DNA from: Nocardioides albertanoniae
Lineage (GTDB): Bacteria; Actinomycetota; Actinomycetes; Propionibacteriales; Nocardioidaceae
Reading direction: 5' to 3'
Length of the DNA stretch: 64,000 bases
NCBI RefSeq assembly: GCF_006716315.1
Contig: NZ_VFOV01000001.1
Span: 3,364,501-3,428,500 of the forward strand
Shown: positions 8,326 through 16,301 of the stretch, one piece after another
Layout of the letters: every line of letters starts with the position of its first letter
Numbering within the stretch: position 1 is the first letter of the stretch
The notes under the pieces: model-generated
The model's database searches: none
What the model was told of the DNA's origin: nothing
The model's input: only the letters and a program-made list of their open reading frames with translations
Program-made: the position numbers and the translations under genes

Positions 8326-9759
8326 TCACCCGGTGGGCTGGTCCTGGATCCGGTCCTGGATCCGGGGCCACGGCGACTGCTCCTCGAGGGCGTAGGCCAG
8401 CTCGAGGAGCGTGCGCTCGTCGCCGTACGCCGCGGAGAGCTGCACCCCGATCGGCAGCCCCTCCTCGCTGAGCGCCATCGGCAGCGAGATCGCCGGGGCA
8501 CCGCTGACGTTCTGCAGCGGGGTGAACGCGACATGGCGCAGCAGCCGCTCGATCAGCTCGTCGAAGGGCACGGTCGGGGAGAGCTCGCCGAGCGGCGGGG
8601 TGACGCCGGCGACCACCGGGCACAGGATCACGTCGTGGTGGTCGAAGACCGAGGCGTACGCCGCCGTGGCCCCGCGCAGGCGGAGCAGCGCGGCCGGTGT
8701 CGCCCGCCAGCCGCCGGAGGTGAAGCGGCGGCGCAGGCCGTTGGTGAGCCCGTCGAGGAGGCTGGCGTCGAGGCTCGGGTCGATGGTCAGGCGACCGAGG
8801 TTCCCGGCGAGGAAGGCGAGCATGCTCCAATATCTGACGAAGTCGTCTCCGAAACGCGCGTCCACGGGGATCGAGATCGGCTCGACGCTGTGACCCTGCT
8901 CCTCCAGCAACGTCGCGGTGCGCTCGATGGCTGCCTTCGTCTGGGTGTCCACGACGGCGTCGGTCACCGACTCGACGATCATCGCGACCCGGAGCCGGCG
9001 TCGCGCCGGCCCCTCGACCAGACCGAGCGGCGGCAACGCCGGGTTGCGCCAGCTCCGCTCGAGCGCGGCGTGGAAGGTCGCGGTGTCGCGGACCGTGCGC
9101 GTGACCACGCCCTCGCTGATGATGTCGATCGGCAGGGTGCGGGTCGTGTCACCGGCGATGTGCCGCCCACGGCTGGGCTTGAGCCCGACCAGACCGGCGG
9201 CCGCCGCCGGGATCCGGATCGACCCGCCGCCGTCGTTGGCGTGCGCGATCGGCACGGCGCCGGCGGCGACCAGGGCAGCGGACCCGCCCGAGGAGGCGCC
9301 GACGGAGTGCCCGGTGTTCCACGGGTTGGGGGTCGGCGGCGCGCTGCGGAACTCCGTGCTCGCGTTGAACCCGAACTCCGGCATCCGGCTCTTGCCCAGC
9401 ACCGTCACCCCGGCGCTGAGGAACTGCTCGGTGTAGCGCCCGTCCCGCTTGGCCGGGAGGGCCCGGATCGCGTCCGAGCCGTGGTTGGTCGGCATCCCCC
9501 GCAGGTGGGTGTTGTCCTTGAGCACGGTCGGCACGCCGTGCAGCAGACCACCGTCACCATCGGCCCGTCGCGGCGCGTCGTAGGCCTCGTACGCCAGCGC
9601 GCGCAGCGCCGGGGCCACCTGCCGCATCCGGGCGACCGCCGCCGCCTCGGCCTCCGCCGCGCTCAGCTCCCCGGTGCGGATGAGGCGGGCCAGCTCGACG
9701 GCGTCGTGATCTGCCAGGGCGTCGTCGGTGAAGGTGTGTACGCGGGTCGGTGCGGTCAT
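8326..9759 (-). CDS. Amidase-signature family amidohydrolase
   Basis: The 477-residue protein carries the full amidase-signature triad: Lys81 in VLKDN, cis-Ser157 in GASSGGSAAL and nucleophile Ser180 in GGGSIRIPAA. Such enzymes hydrolyse linear or cyclic amides. The late motif NVSGAPAISLPMA is also present. The sequence pattern is closest in my memory to the 6-aminohexanoate-cyclic-dimer hydrolase group, but the substrate cannot be fixed from sequence. It is transcribed away from a TetR-family gene, with an 85-base gap holding a 20-bp palindrome, so it is the likely target of that repressor. Confidence 0.9.
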   Translation of the reverse strand: MTAPTRVHTFTDDALADHDAVELARLIRTGELSAAEAEAAAVARMRQVAPALRALAYEAYDAPRRADGDGGLLHGVPTVLKDNTHLRGMPTNHGSDAIRALPAKRDGRYTEQFLSAGVTVLGKSRMPEFGFNASTEFRSAPPTPNPWNTGHSVGASSGGSAALVAAGAVPIAHANDGGGSIRIPAAAAGLVGLKPSRGRHIAGDTTRTLPIDIISEGVVTRTVRDTATFHAALERSWRNPALPPLGLVEGPARRRLRVAMIVESVTDAVVDTQTKAAIERTATLLEEQGHSVEPISIPVDARFGDDFVRYWSMLAFLAGNLGRLTIDPSLDASLLDGLTNGLRRRFTSGGWRATPAALLRLRGATAAYASVFDHHDVILCPVVAGVTPPLGELSPTVPFDELIERLLRHVAFTPLQNVSGAPAISLPMALSEEGLPIGVQLSAAYGDERTLLELAYALEEQSPWPRIQDRIQDQPTG

Positions 9760-9790
9760 GTCGCACAGCGTGCTGGATCGGCTCAGGAAA

Positions 9791-9810
9791 GTCTAGAAGA
9801 TCTTCCAGAC
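9791..9810. promoter_or_regulatory. Palindromic operator between amidase and TetR genes
   Basis: GTCTAGAAGATCTTCCAGAC matches its own reverse complement at 18 of 20 positions. It lies 31 bases upstream of the amidase start and 34 bases upstream of the tetR start. Size and symmetry fit a TetR dimer site that would control both genes. Confidence 0.6.
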
Positions 9811-9844
9811 TGTGGGCACCGGCGGGCGTGACACACTCGGCCCC

Positions 9845-10477
9845 ATGAAGCGACGGCACGGCGACAGCGCCCGGCAGCGCCGCGACGCCCTGGTGCGCGC
9901 CACGATCGAGGTGGCCGCGGAGAAGGGCATGGCAGGAGTCACCCATCGGGCCGTGACCGAGCGCGCCGGGCTGCCGCTGGCCACCGTCGGCTACTTCTTC
10001 GACTCCATCACCGACCTGGCCGCCGAGGCACTGCGCACCGGCGTGGCCGACGACGTCGCCCGGCTGCGTACGCTCGCCGACGAGCTCGCCCAGGCCTCCC
10101 CCAGCGCCGACGCGACGGCCGAGGCGTTCGTAGCGGCGCTGATCTCCCCGCCGACCGACTCGCTCGCCTTCCTCGAGGCGCTCATCCATGCCGCCCGCGA
10201 CCCGCAGTTCCGCCCGGTGGTGGCCGAGGTGCTCACCGCGGGCCGCCAGGTCGCAGACCGCGCGGCGACCGTTGCGGGCGCGACCCGGACCGACCCCGGC
10301 GCCGCGCTCGCCCTCGTCCACGGCTACCTGCTGCACGCCCTCGCGGCCCCCGATCTGGTCGACGCAGACGCCCTCCTCCGCGGCGTCCGCGCGCTCGTCA
10401 TCGGCACGCTGGTCGACAACGGCGACATCTCGCTCGCGCTCCGGCTCGCCGGCCGCGAAGCGGACATCTCGCGCTGA
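9845..10477 (+). CDS. TetR-family transcriptional regulator
   Basis: The 210-residue protein has a basic N-terminus (MKRRHGDSARQRRDAL) and a TetR helix-turn-helix at about 18-60, with GVTHRAVTERAGLPLATVGYFF as the recognition region. An all-helical ligand domain makes up the rest. The ATG at 9845 gives the normal N-terminus; an earlier GTG would add eleven residues crossing the operator. It is divergent from the amidase gene and most likely represses it and itself through the palindrome at 9791-9810, with an amide or its product as inducer. A 16-bp hairpin follows the gene. Confidence 0.9.
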   Translation: MKRRHGDSARQRRDALVRATIEVAAEKGMAGVTHRAVTERAGLPLATVGYFFDSITDLAAEALRTGVADDVARLRTLADELAQASPSADATAEAFVAALISPPTDSLAFLEALIHAARDPQFRPVVAEVLTAGRQVADRAATVAGATRTDPGAALALVHGYLLHALAAPDLVDADALLRGVRALVIGTLVDNGDISLALRLAGREADISR

Positions 10478-10523
10478 GCCCGCCGCCCGTCATCCGGCGC
10501 GGTCGGGACCGCGCGACCTGACC

Positions 10524-10559
10524 GACGATGCCGACCTGGATACCCAGGTCGGCATTGTC
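10524..10559 (+). terminator. Terminator of the tetR gene
   Basis: A 16-bp stem with one G-T pair (core ATGCCGACCTGG) closes an ATAC loop 46 bases after the tetR stop. The AT-rich stretch 10567-10640 beyond it (with TTGCCT, then CTAGTTTTTTACTAG) probably holds the promoter of the next operon. Confidence 0.75.
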
Positions 10560-10660
10560 GACCTTCGAGAAGTCTTCAGAACGCTCTTGCCTTTCTCAGG
10601 AAACTCTAGTTTTTTACTAGGGAAAGACTTATTCAATGTTCATCTCGGAGGTGACCTGCA

Positions 10661-12625
10661 GTGATCCTGCATCGTCGAAGTCCCCGCTCTCGATCATCGA
10701 GAGCCAGTCGCCGGCTGCTTCCCGCAGCCGCCGCCCTTGTCATCGCCGCCGGCGTGCTGAGCCTGACCCCGTCGTCCGCGGTCGCGGACGACGTCGCCCC
10801 TGTCAAGAGCGACAAGGGGGTCGGCGAGCTGCTGACGCAGCTGAAGAAGGGCAGCGAGATCCTGACCAACAAGGACGCGGAGAAGGGCGGTGACGGCAAG
10901 GAGTACTGGCTCAAGAACCACGTCGACTCCAGCCTGCTGCCGCCCAACCTGCTCCAGAAGCTCGGCGTCGACCAGGCCCTGATCAAGCTCGGCCTGGCCG
11001 GCCACGACTCCGGCGGCACGGTGGAGGACGACGGCCTGCGCCACAAGTACCTCGTCGTCTGGGCCGGCGACAACAACATCTTGGACAAGTCCGGCTCCGA
11101 GCTGCTCGACCTGCCCAAGTCGATCGGCCTCGACCTGATCGGGCAGAAGAACCTCATCGGGCCCGACTTCTTCGCGGTCATCGACGTCACCAAGGGCGCC
11201 AAGTCGTACGGCAAGGTCGTCAACACCGTCACCGTCGGGCCGCTGGTGGAGAACGAGCCCCACCACATGCAGTACCTGTGGCACAAGGGCGACAACATCT
11301 TCGCCGGCGGGCTCTTCACCGACGTGACGTACGTCCTGGACACCTCCCAGCTGCCGAAGCTCACCCTCAAGGGGATCAACCTGCCCACCGACACCCTGTG
11401 CGGCTCGGTGCCGGACGCCTACTGGGTGACCAAGGACCACAAGGCCTACGGCACCTACATGGGCGGCCCCGACGTGCCCGGGCCATGCACCTACACCGAC
11501 GGTTCGGTGCGGGTCGGCAACGGGTTCGCGGGCTCGCCGGGTGAGCTGGTGCGACTCGACGAGAACGGGAAGACCATCGCCGAGGCGCCGGCGGCCACCA
11601 CCAAGGCCGAGACCGAGCAGAGATGCGACAGCATCCCGCTGCTCTCGCTGCCGACATGTGCGAACCCCCACGGCGTGCAGGCGCGCGAGGACCTCGACAC
11701 CCTGGTGACCAGTGACTACAACGAACCGCGCAACATCATCCTCAACCCGGTGCAGCCGCTCTCGTCGTACCTGCGGCGTCCGACCGTACGCTTCTGGGAC
11801 ATCTCGACGAAGGACAAGCCGAAGCTGAAGACGGTCACCTTCCTTCCCGACGGTCCCCGCAAGGGCCGGGTGGCGCACCACGAGGAGTCACGGGCGGCGA
11901 TGGAGGTCACCGTGACCAACCGGAAGGGTCACAAGGGCGCGTTCGCCGAGACGATGCAGGGCGGCGCGATCTACTACACCCCCGACATCACGGTGGACGA
12001 GCCGAAGTGGCAGCAGGTCTTCGACCTCGGTGTCACCAACAAGCAGGTCGACCCGAGCACCGACGCGTACGGCGGCGGCAGCAACGGGGCATGGCTGCAG
12101 ACCTCGCTGGACGACAAGTACCTCTACCACGCGGTCGCGGGCCGGGCGGCCACCAGCGATGATCCGGGCTCCAAGCCCTACATCCTGGCGCTCGACATCC
12201 AGAAGCTGCTCGCGTCCGGCGACAACCCGGTCTGCCGGATCGACACCATCGAGGAGAGCCACGAGGGCGGCGCCGAGAGCGACTGCCCCGCCGTGGCCGA
12301 CACCCTCGCGGCACCCGGCGGCCCGCACTGGGGCGCGCTGGACAACCTCGAGCTCGGCAAGGACGGCTACTACCACGAGACCACGGACGTGAAGCGGTTG
12401 GCCTACTCCAACTACTTCGTCGCCCGCACCGGTCTCAACGGTGACCACCGGCTGTGCCTGGTCGACACCGAGGACGGCAAGCTGAGCCGCGACGAGGAGT
12501 TCCGCGACGAGAACACCGGCAACACCTGCGTCGAGTTCAACCGGGCGTCGTGGCCGCACGGCAACTGGGGCCCGGCGAAGCCGCACTCGATGCTCTTCGC
12601 CGTCGCCGACTCGGACATCAAGTGA
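10661..12625 (+). CDS. Secreted selenium-binding-protein (SBP56)/methanethiol-oxidase-like protein
   Basis: This 654-residue protein has a signal peptide (basic stretch to about residue 20, then LLPAAAALVIAAGVLSLTPS, likely cut near AVADD). It then shows blocks typical of SBP56: EPHHMQYLW (His201-His202), CANPHGVQ (Cys333, His337), AHHEESRAAMEVT (His406-His407), PHWGALDN and PHGNWGPAKPHSM. The family includes bacterial methanethiol oxidase, a copper beta-propeller enzyme that turns CH3SH into formaldehyde, H2S and H2O2. The histidine pairs fit metal binding. The start is the GTG at 10661, with GGAGG nine bases upstream. The next gene overlaps its stop, and a sulfur-type transporter follows. 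Enzyme activity is inferred from family and context. Confidence 0.82.
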   Translation: MILHRRSPRSRSSRASRRLLPAAAALVIAAGVLSLTPSSAVADDVAPVKSDKGVGELLTQLKKGSEILTNKDAEKGGDGKEYWLKNHVDSSLLPPNLLQKLGVDQALIKLGLAGHDSGGTVEDDGLRHKYLVVWAGDNNILDKSGSELLDLPKSIGLDLIGQKNLIGPDFFAVIDVTKGAKSYGKVVNTVTVGPLVENEPHHMQYLWHKGDNIFAGGLFTDVTYVLDTSQLPKLTLKGINLPTDTLCGSVPDAYWVTKDHKAYGTYMGGPDVPGPCTYTDGSVRVGNGFAGSPGELVRLDENGKTIAEAPAATTKAETEQRCDSIPLLSLPTCANPHGVQAREDLDTLVTSDYNEPRNIILNPVQPLSSYLRRPTVRFWDISTKDKPKLKTVTFLPDGPRKGRVAHHEESRAAMEVTVTNRKGHKGAFAETMQGGAIYYTPDITVDEPKWQQVFDLGVTNKQVDPSTDAYGGGSNGAWLQTSLDDKYLYHAVAGRAATSDDPGSKPYILALDIQKLLASGDNPVCRIDTIEESHEGGAESDCPAVADTLAAPGGPHWGALDNLELGKDGYYHETTDVKRLAYSNYFVARTGLNGDHRLCLVDTEDGKLSRDEEFRDENTGNTCVEFNRASWPHGNWGPAKPHSMLFAVADSDIK

Positions 12626-13875
12626 GCCTGAGCGACAGCTCCGCTCGGCGGGGCCGCATCATGCGGTCCCGCCGGGCGGGCGTGCTCGTGCTCGCCGTCG
12701 GGCTCGCTCTCGGGGTGGTCGGCTACGTCGCGTACGCAGGCACGATCGCCCCGCGCTCGCAGGCCGGCGACCCGGAGCGGTGGTCGAGGTCGGTCGCCGA
12801 GGCCACCCCGCAGCAGGTGCTCGGCGGCGAGCGCCGGCCGGGCTTCCCCTCGGTGCAGCGGGTGGAGCACGACGGCCTCTCCTTCACCGTCACCGTCGCC
12901 CCGGCGCTGCCGGGACGCAACCTCGTACGCGTCGACGCAGCCTCGCTCGAGGGGCACGAGCACGAGGCCGAGGACGACGAGCTGAGCGTCGAGGTCGACG
13001 GCGGCGCGGCTCCGGTCGAGCCGACCGAGCGGCCGGGCGCCGACGGGCTGTGGGCGGTCGTCGACCTACCCACGGGCAACCCGACGGTCCTGGTCGCGCA
13101 CGGCCCCGAGCACCGGATCCCGGTGATGCTGGAGACCGGGTCCGCGGGGTCGGCCGACCCGCTCTGGGCGGGTCCTGACGGGCCGGAGTGCCTGCAGAGC
13201 TCCACCGCGACCATCCTGGCCGGCGGCAAGGCTCCCACCTCCTGCCCCGCCGCGAGGCTGGGTGCGCGGGACCGAGCCGCGCTGACCACGACCGTCAAGA
13301 CCCTCACCTCCCGCGGGGTCAAGGAGATCGCGCTCGCCGCCGACTCCTCGGCCCGCTCACGGGCCGGAGAGCGGCTCGTCCGACACCTGGCCGCGGCCGG
13401 CGGCGTGCGGGTCGTCGGCCCGACGGCCGAGCCCGGCGAGCGCAGCGCGCTGGTGGTCGTCAGCGGATGGGAGCCGGCCGCCGAGCGGCTCGCCACCAAC
13501 CTGCGGCTGCCGGTGGAGAAGCAGGCGCTCCGCTCCGACGGCGTGTGGTTGGCGCCCTGGCTCCTCTCCCCCGGCGTCGTCGACTCGACCAACGGCGCGA
13601 TGATCCCGCTCGACTTCGACATCCGCGACGAAGCCGCGCAGCGATACAGCCAGACGCTCGCCGACTACTTCCCCGAGCAGGCACCCACCGGGTCGGCGTA
13701 CGTCGCCTGGCGCGCTGCCGTCGGTGGCGCCCGCGAGCGCGGCGAGCTGGCGTTCTACGCGGCATCGCGTGCGGCGTACATGCCGGCGGAGCCTGGCCAC
13801 GGGAGCCACGAGACCTCCGTCTCCTGGTTCCCCGGGGGCACGGTCACCCGGGTCAGCCTTCCGACCACCGGATAG
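12622..13875 (+). CDS. Exported protein of unknown function coupled to the SBP56-like gene
   Basis: The GTG at 12622 overlaps the previous stop (GTGA), giving 417 residues; the ATG at 12661 is an alternative start. A basic N-terminus and one hydrophobic segment (AGVLVLAVGLALGVVGYVAYAG) export or anchor it. The part after that has a strand-rich stretch FTVTVAPALPGRNLVRVD, which recalls Ig-like copper-trafficking domains of the CopC/YtkA kind. Residues about 180-400 alternate helices and strands like a periplasmic binding protein half (VKEIALAADSS, ALVVVSGWEPAAERLA). I do not recognise the family. Context suggests it serves the SBP56-like protein, perhaps in metal or substrate delivery, but that is inference. 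Confidence 0.75.
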   Translation: MSLSDSSARRGRIMRSRRAGVLVLAVGLALGVVGYVAYAGTIAPRSQAGDPERWSRSVAEATPQQVLGGERRPGFPSVQRVEHDGLSFTVTVAPALPGRNLVRVDAASLEGHEHEAEDDELSVEVDGGAAPVEPTERPGADGLWAVVDLPTGNPTVLVAHGPEHRIPVMLETGSAGSADPLWAGPDGPECLQSSTATILAGGKAPTSCPAARLGARDRAALTTTVKTLTSRGVKEIALAADSSARSRAGERLVRHLAAAGGVRVVGPTAEPGERSALVVVSGWEPAAERLATNLRLPVEKQALRSDGVWLAPWLLSPGVVDSTNGAMIPLDFDIRDEAAQRYSQTLADYFPEQAPTGSAYVAWRAAVGGARERGELAFYAASRAAYMPAEPGHGSHETSVSWFPGGTVTRVSLPTTG

Positions 13876-13905
13876 CCCGGTCCACCCCACTCGAAAGGAC
13901 ACACC

Positions 13906-15177
13906 ATGTCTCTCGCTGACCGCCTCGGTCCCGACCGCGGCCTCTCCCCCGACCTGCGGATCGACCAGGCTCCACCCTCGGAGCCCGGGTCGCCGCCGCA
14001 GGCGATCGTCGTGATCATCGGGGGCCTCGTCACGCTCGGTCTCGGCGCCTTCGTGCTGCTCGCGAAGGGTCAGCTGCCCGCGATCCTGTTCGCCCTGGGC
14101 GTGGCGCTCGGGTTCGTGCTGTTCCACAGCCGCTTCGGGTTCACCTCCGCATGGCGTCAGCTGGTCTCGGTGCGGCAGGGCTCGTCGCTGCGCGCGCACA
14201 TGCTGATGCTGGCGGTCGCGGTGACCCTGTTCGCCCCGATCCTGGCCAACCAGTGGACCTACCAGGGAGTGCCGGCCGCCGGCGCGATCGCGCCGATCGG
14301 CTTCGGGCTCTTCATCGGTGCGTTCCTCTTCGGCGTCGGGATGCAGCTCGGCGGCTCGTGCGCCTCCGGCACGCTCTTCGCGGTCGGCAGCGGCCAGAGC
14401 GCGATCCTGCTGACCCTGGGCGGCTTCATCATCGGCTCGATCCCCGGCGCGCTGACCCTCGCCTGGTGGAACGGGCTGCCCGCCCAGCAGCCGGTCGACC
14501 TCTCGGTCACCTTCGGCGGGTACGCCGGCGGCTGGGCCGCCACCCTGGTCGTCATCGCGCTCGTGGTCGGCCTGACCTACTTGGTCGGTCGCGGCCGGGA
14601 GAAGCCGCCGGTGGGCCGGGCGCCGGTCGCGACCGGGTTCGCCCGAGCGCTGCGCGGTTCGTGGCCGCTGTGGGCCGGCGCGATCGGGCTGGCGCTGCTC
14701 AACGCCCTGACCCTCTACGTCTCCGGGAGCCCGTGGGGGATCACGTTCGCCTTCGCCCTGTGGGGCTCGAAGATCCTCGACGCGGTCGGGGTCGACGTAC
14801 TCTCCTGGGCGTTCTGGCAGGATCCCGCCAACCTGGCCAAGTATCAGGCAGGCATCTTCGTGGAGAAGACCTCGATCATGGACCTCGGGATCGTGCTCGG
14901 CGCGCTGCTCGCCTCCGCCGCCGCGGGCGCCTGGCTCCTGCACCGCCGGATCCCGCTCAGGCTGGCCGTGGGCGCCGTGCTCGGCGGCATCCTGATGGGC
15001 TACGGCGCCCGGATCGCCGGCGGCTGCAACATCGGCGCCTACTTCTCCGGCATCGCCTCGATGAGCCTGCACGGCTGGCTCTGGGGCCTGACCGCCATCC
15101 TCGGCACCTTCGCCGGCCTGGCGCTGCGCCCGCTCTTCGGGCTCACCAACCCGAAACCGACCGACTCGGTCTGCTGA
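13906..15177 (+). CDS. YeeE/YedE-family (TsuA-like) sulfur-compound transporter
   Basis: A 423-residue inner-membrane protein with about ten hydrophobic segments. It has the two family signatures: GMQLGGSCASGTLF in the first half and GARIAGGCNIGAYFSG in the second, each with the conserved Cys next to Gly-Gly or Gly-Ser. TsuA from this family takes up thiosulfate through these cysteines. The ATG at 13906 follows GAAAGGAC. It is third in the operon after the SBP56-like protein, which fits moving a sulfur product or substrate across the membrane. The exact substrate is not shown. A 16-bp hairpin ends the operon. Confidence 0.9.
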   Translation: MSLADRLGPDRGLSPDLRIDQAPPSEPGSPPQAIVVIIGGLVTLGLGAFVLLAKGQLPAILFALGVALGFVLFHSRFGFTSAWRQLVSVRQGSSLRAHMLMLAVAVTLFAPILANQWTYQGVPAAGAIAPIGFGLFIGAFLFGVGMQLGGSCASGTLFAVGSGQSAILLTLGGFIIGSIPGALTLAWWNGLPAQQPVDLSVTFGGYAGGWAATLVVIALVVGLTYLVGRGREKPPVGRAPVATGFARALRGSWPLWAGAIGLALLNALTLYVSGSPWGITFAFALWGSKILDAVGVDVLSWAFWQDPANLAKYQAGIFVEKTSIMDLGIVLGALLASAAAGAWLLHRRIPLRLAVGAVLGGILMGYGARIAGGCNIGAYFSGIASMSLHGWLWGLTAILGTFAGLALRPLFGLTNPKPTDSVC

Positions 15178-15196
15178 GCAGATAAACCTGTTGCAC

Positions 15197-15236
15197 ACGC
15201 CGGTCGCGGTCCTCCACCATGGACCGCGACCGGCGT
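15197..15236 (+). terminator. Terminator of the sulfur operon
   Basis: A perfect 16-bp stem (ACGCCGGTCGCGGTCC) with an eight-base loop starts 20 bases after the transporter stop. Confidence 0.85.
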
Positions 15237-15274
15237 ACTCGTCCTGAGGCGCCCTGATCGAGAGGAGCAGACCC

Positions 15275-15361
15275 ATGACTGTCTTCGTCCTGTGCCTGCC
15301 CACAGACAACATCTCTCGTATCAGGAGCACCCGAAGTGACTCAGGAGAACATCTCCGCTGA
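15275..15361 (+). CDS. 28-aa leader peptide or uORF before the RIO kinase
   Basis: A very good ribosome-binding site (GAGAGGAG, spacing 6-7) precedes an ATG at 15275. The 28-codon frame (MTVFVLCLPTDNISRIRSTR...) runs past the RIO-kinase start and stops at 15361, so the two frames overlap by 26 bases. It could be a translational-coupling leader, or a false start in front of the true GTG at 15336. I know no homologue. Confidence 0.4.
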   Translation: MTVFVLCLPTDNISRIRSTRSDSGEHLR

Positions 15362-16217
15362 TCCCGCCGACTCGCTGGCCGGGATCGACTCGAAGTTCGT
15401 CTTCGACTTCCAGGCCTACGACGACCTGGACGACGGACAACGCTGGACCACCTGGCTCGCCGTCGAGCCACTCTCCCGTGGCCCGGAGCCGCGGCCGGAC
15501 TGGTTGGTGACCTCCCAGGGCGCCATCGACACCGAGCTCGGCATCCTCAAGACCGGCAAGGAGGCCGACGCCTTCCTGCTGGTGCGCGCCGACCCGCTCG
15601 AGCCCGAGCACGAGGCGGTGATGGTGGCCAAGCGCTACCGCGACACCGACCATCGCACCTTCCATCGGGCGGCCAGCTACACCGAGGGCCGCTCGGTCAA
15701 GCGCTCGCGTGACGAGCGCGCGCTGAAGAAGAACTCGACCTTCGGCCGCGAGGTCGCCAAGGCCGAGTGGGCCAACGCCGAGTGGAACGCGCTCGTACGC
15801 TGCTGGGAGCTCGGCCTCCCGGTGCCCTATCCCGTGCAGATCGACGGCACCGAGATCCTGATGGAGTGGATCGCGGTCGACGGTCGCGACGGCGAGCTCG
15901 AGACGGCTCCGCGACTGGCCCAGACCCGGCCCGAGCGGCACGTGCTCGAGATGTGGTGGGACGGGCTCGTCGACGCGCTCGCCACGATGGTGCAGGCGGG
16001 GCTGGTCCACGGTGACCTCTCCCCCTACAACATCCTCGCCCAGCACGACCGCCTCGTCATCATCGATCTCCCCCAGGTCATCGACCTCGTCGGCAACCCG
16101 ATGGGTTTCGACTTCCTGCTCCGCGACATCACCAACGTCGCGAAGTGGTTCCAGGCCCGTGGCCTCGAGATCGACGAGCAGGAGGTCTACGCCGATCTGA
16201 TGGCCCACGCCTTCTGA
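15336..16217 (+). CDS. RIO-family atypical serine protein kinase
   Basis: RIO kinases are universal in archaea and eukaryotes, where they mature the small ribosomal subunit, and occur in some bacteria with an unclear role. This 293-residue protein has the STFGREVAKAEWANAEW flexible-loop region, a hinge near ILMEWI, the catalytic loop LVHGDLSPYNIL (Asp and Asn) and the metal motif IIDLPQVID with the RIO-type DxP pattern. The start is the GTG at 15336, with AGGAG seven bases before it. It overlaps a 28-codon upstream frame. A GTCGAGTCGG repeat hairpin begins three bases after its stop. Confidence 0.88.
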   Translation: MTQENISADPADSLAGIDSKFVFDFQAYDDLDDGQRWTTWLAVEPLSRGPEPRPDWLVTSQGAIDTELGILKTGKEADAFLLVRADPLEPEHEAVMVAKRYRDTDHRTFHRAASYTEGRSVKRSRDERALKKNSTFGREVAKAEWANAEWNALVRCWELGLPVPYPVQIDGTEILMEWIAVDGRDGELETAPRLAQTRPERHVLEMWWDGLVDALATMVQAGLVHGDLSPYNILAQHDRLVIIDLPQVIDLVGNPMGFDFLLRDITNVAKWFQARGLEIDEQEVYADLMAHAF

Positions 16218-16220
16218 CGC

Positions 16221-16287
16221 GTCGAGTCGGCTCGTCCTGACCACAGTCCCGTCGAGTCGGCGCGCTATAACGAGCCGACTCGACGGG
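16221..16287 (+). repeat. GTCGAGTCGG repeat element with 14-bp hairpin, locus 1
   Basis: Starting 3 bases after the RIO-kinase stop, GTCGAGTCGGC occurs at 16221 and 16251 in direct orientation and at 16274-16284 inverted. The second and third copies form a perfect 14-bp stem (16248-16261 with 16274-16287). The first copy continues as TCGTCCTGACCA, exactly as in the element at 52678. It probably terminates the RIO-kinase transcript and lies 14 bases before the next gene. Confidence 0.7.
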
Positions 16288-16301
16288 CTAGGTTTCTCGG
16301 T

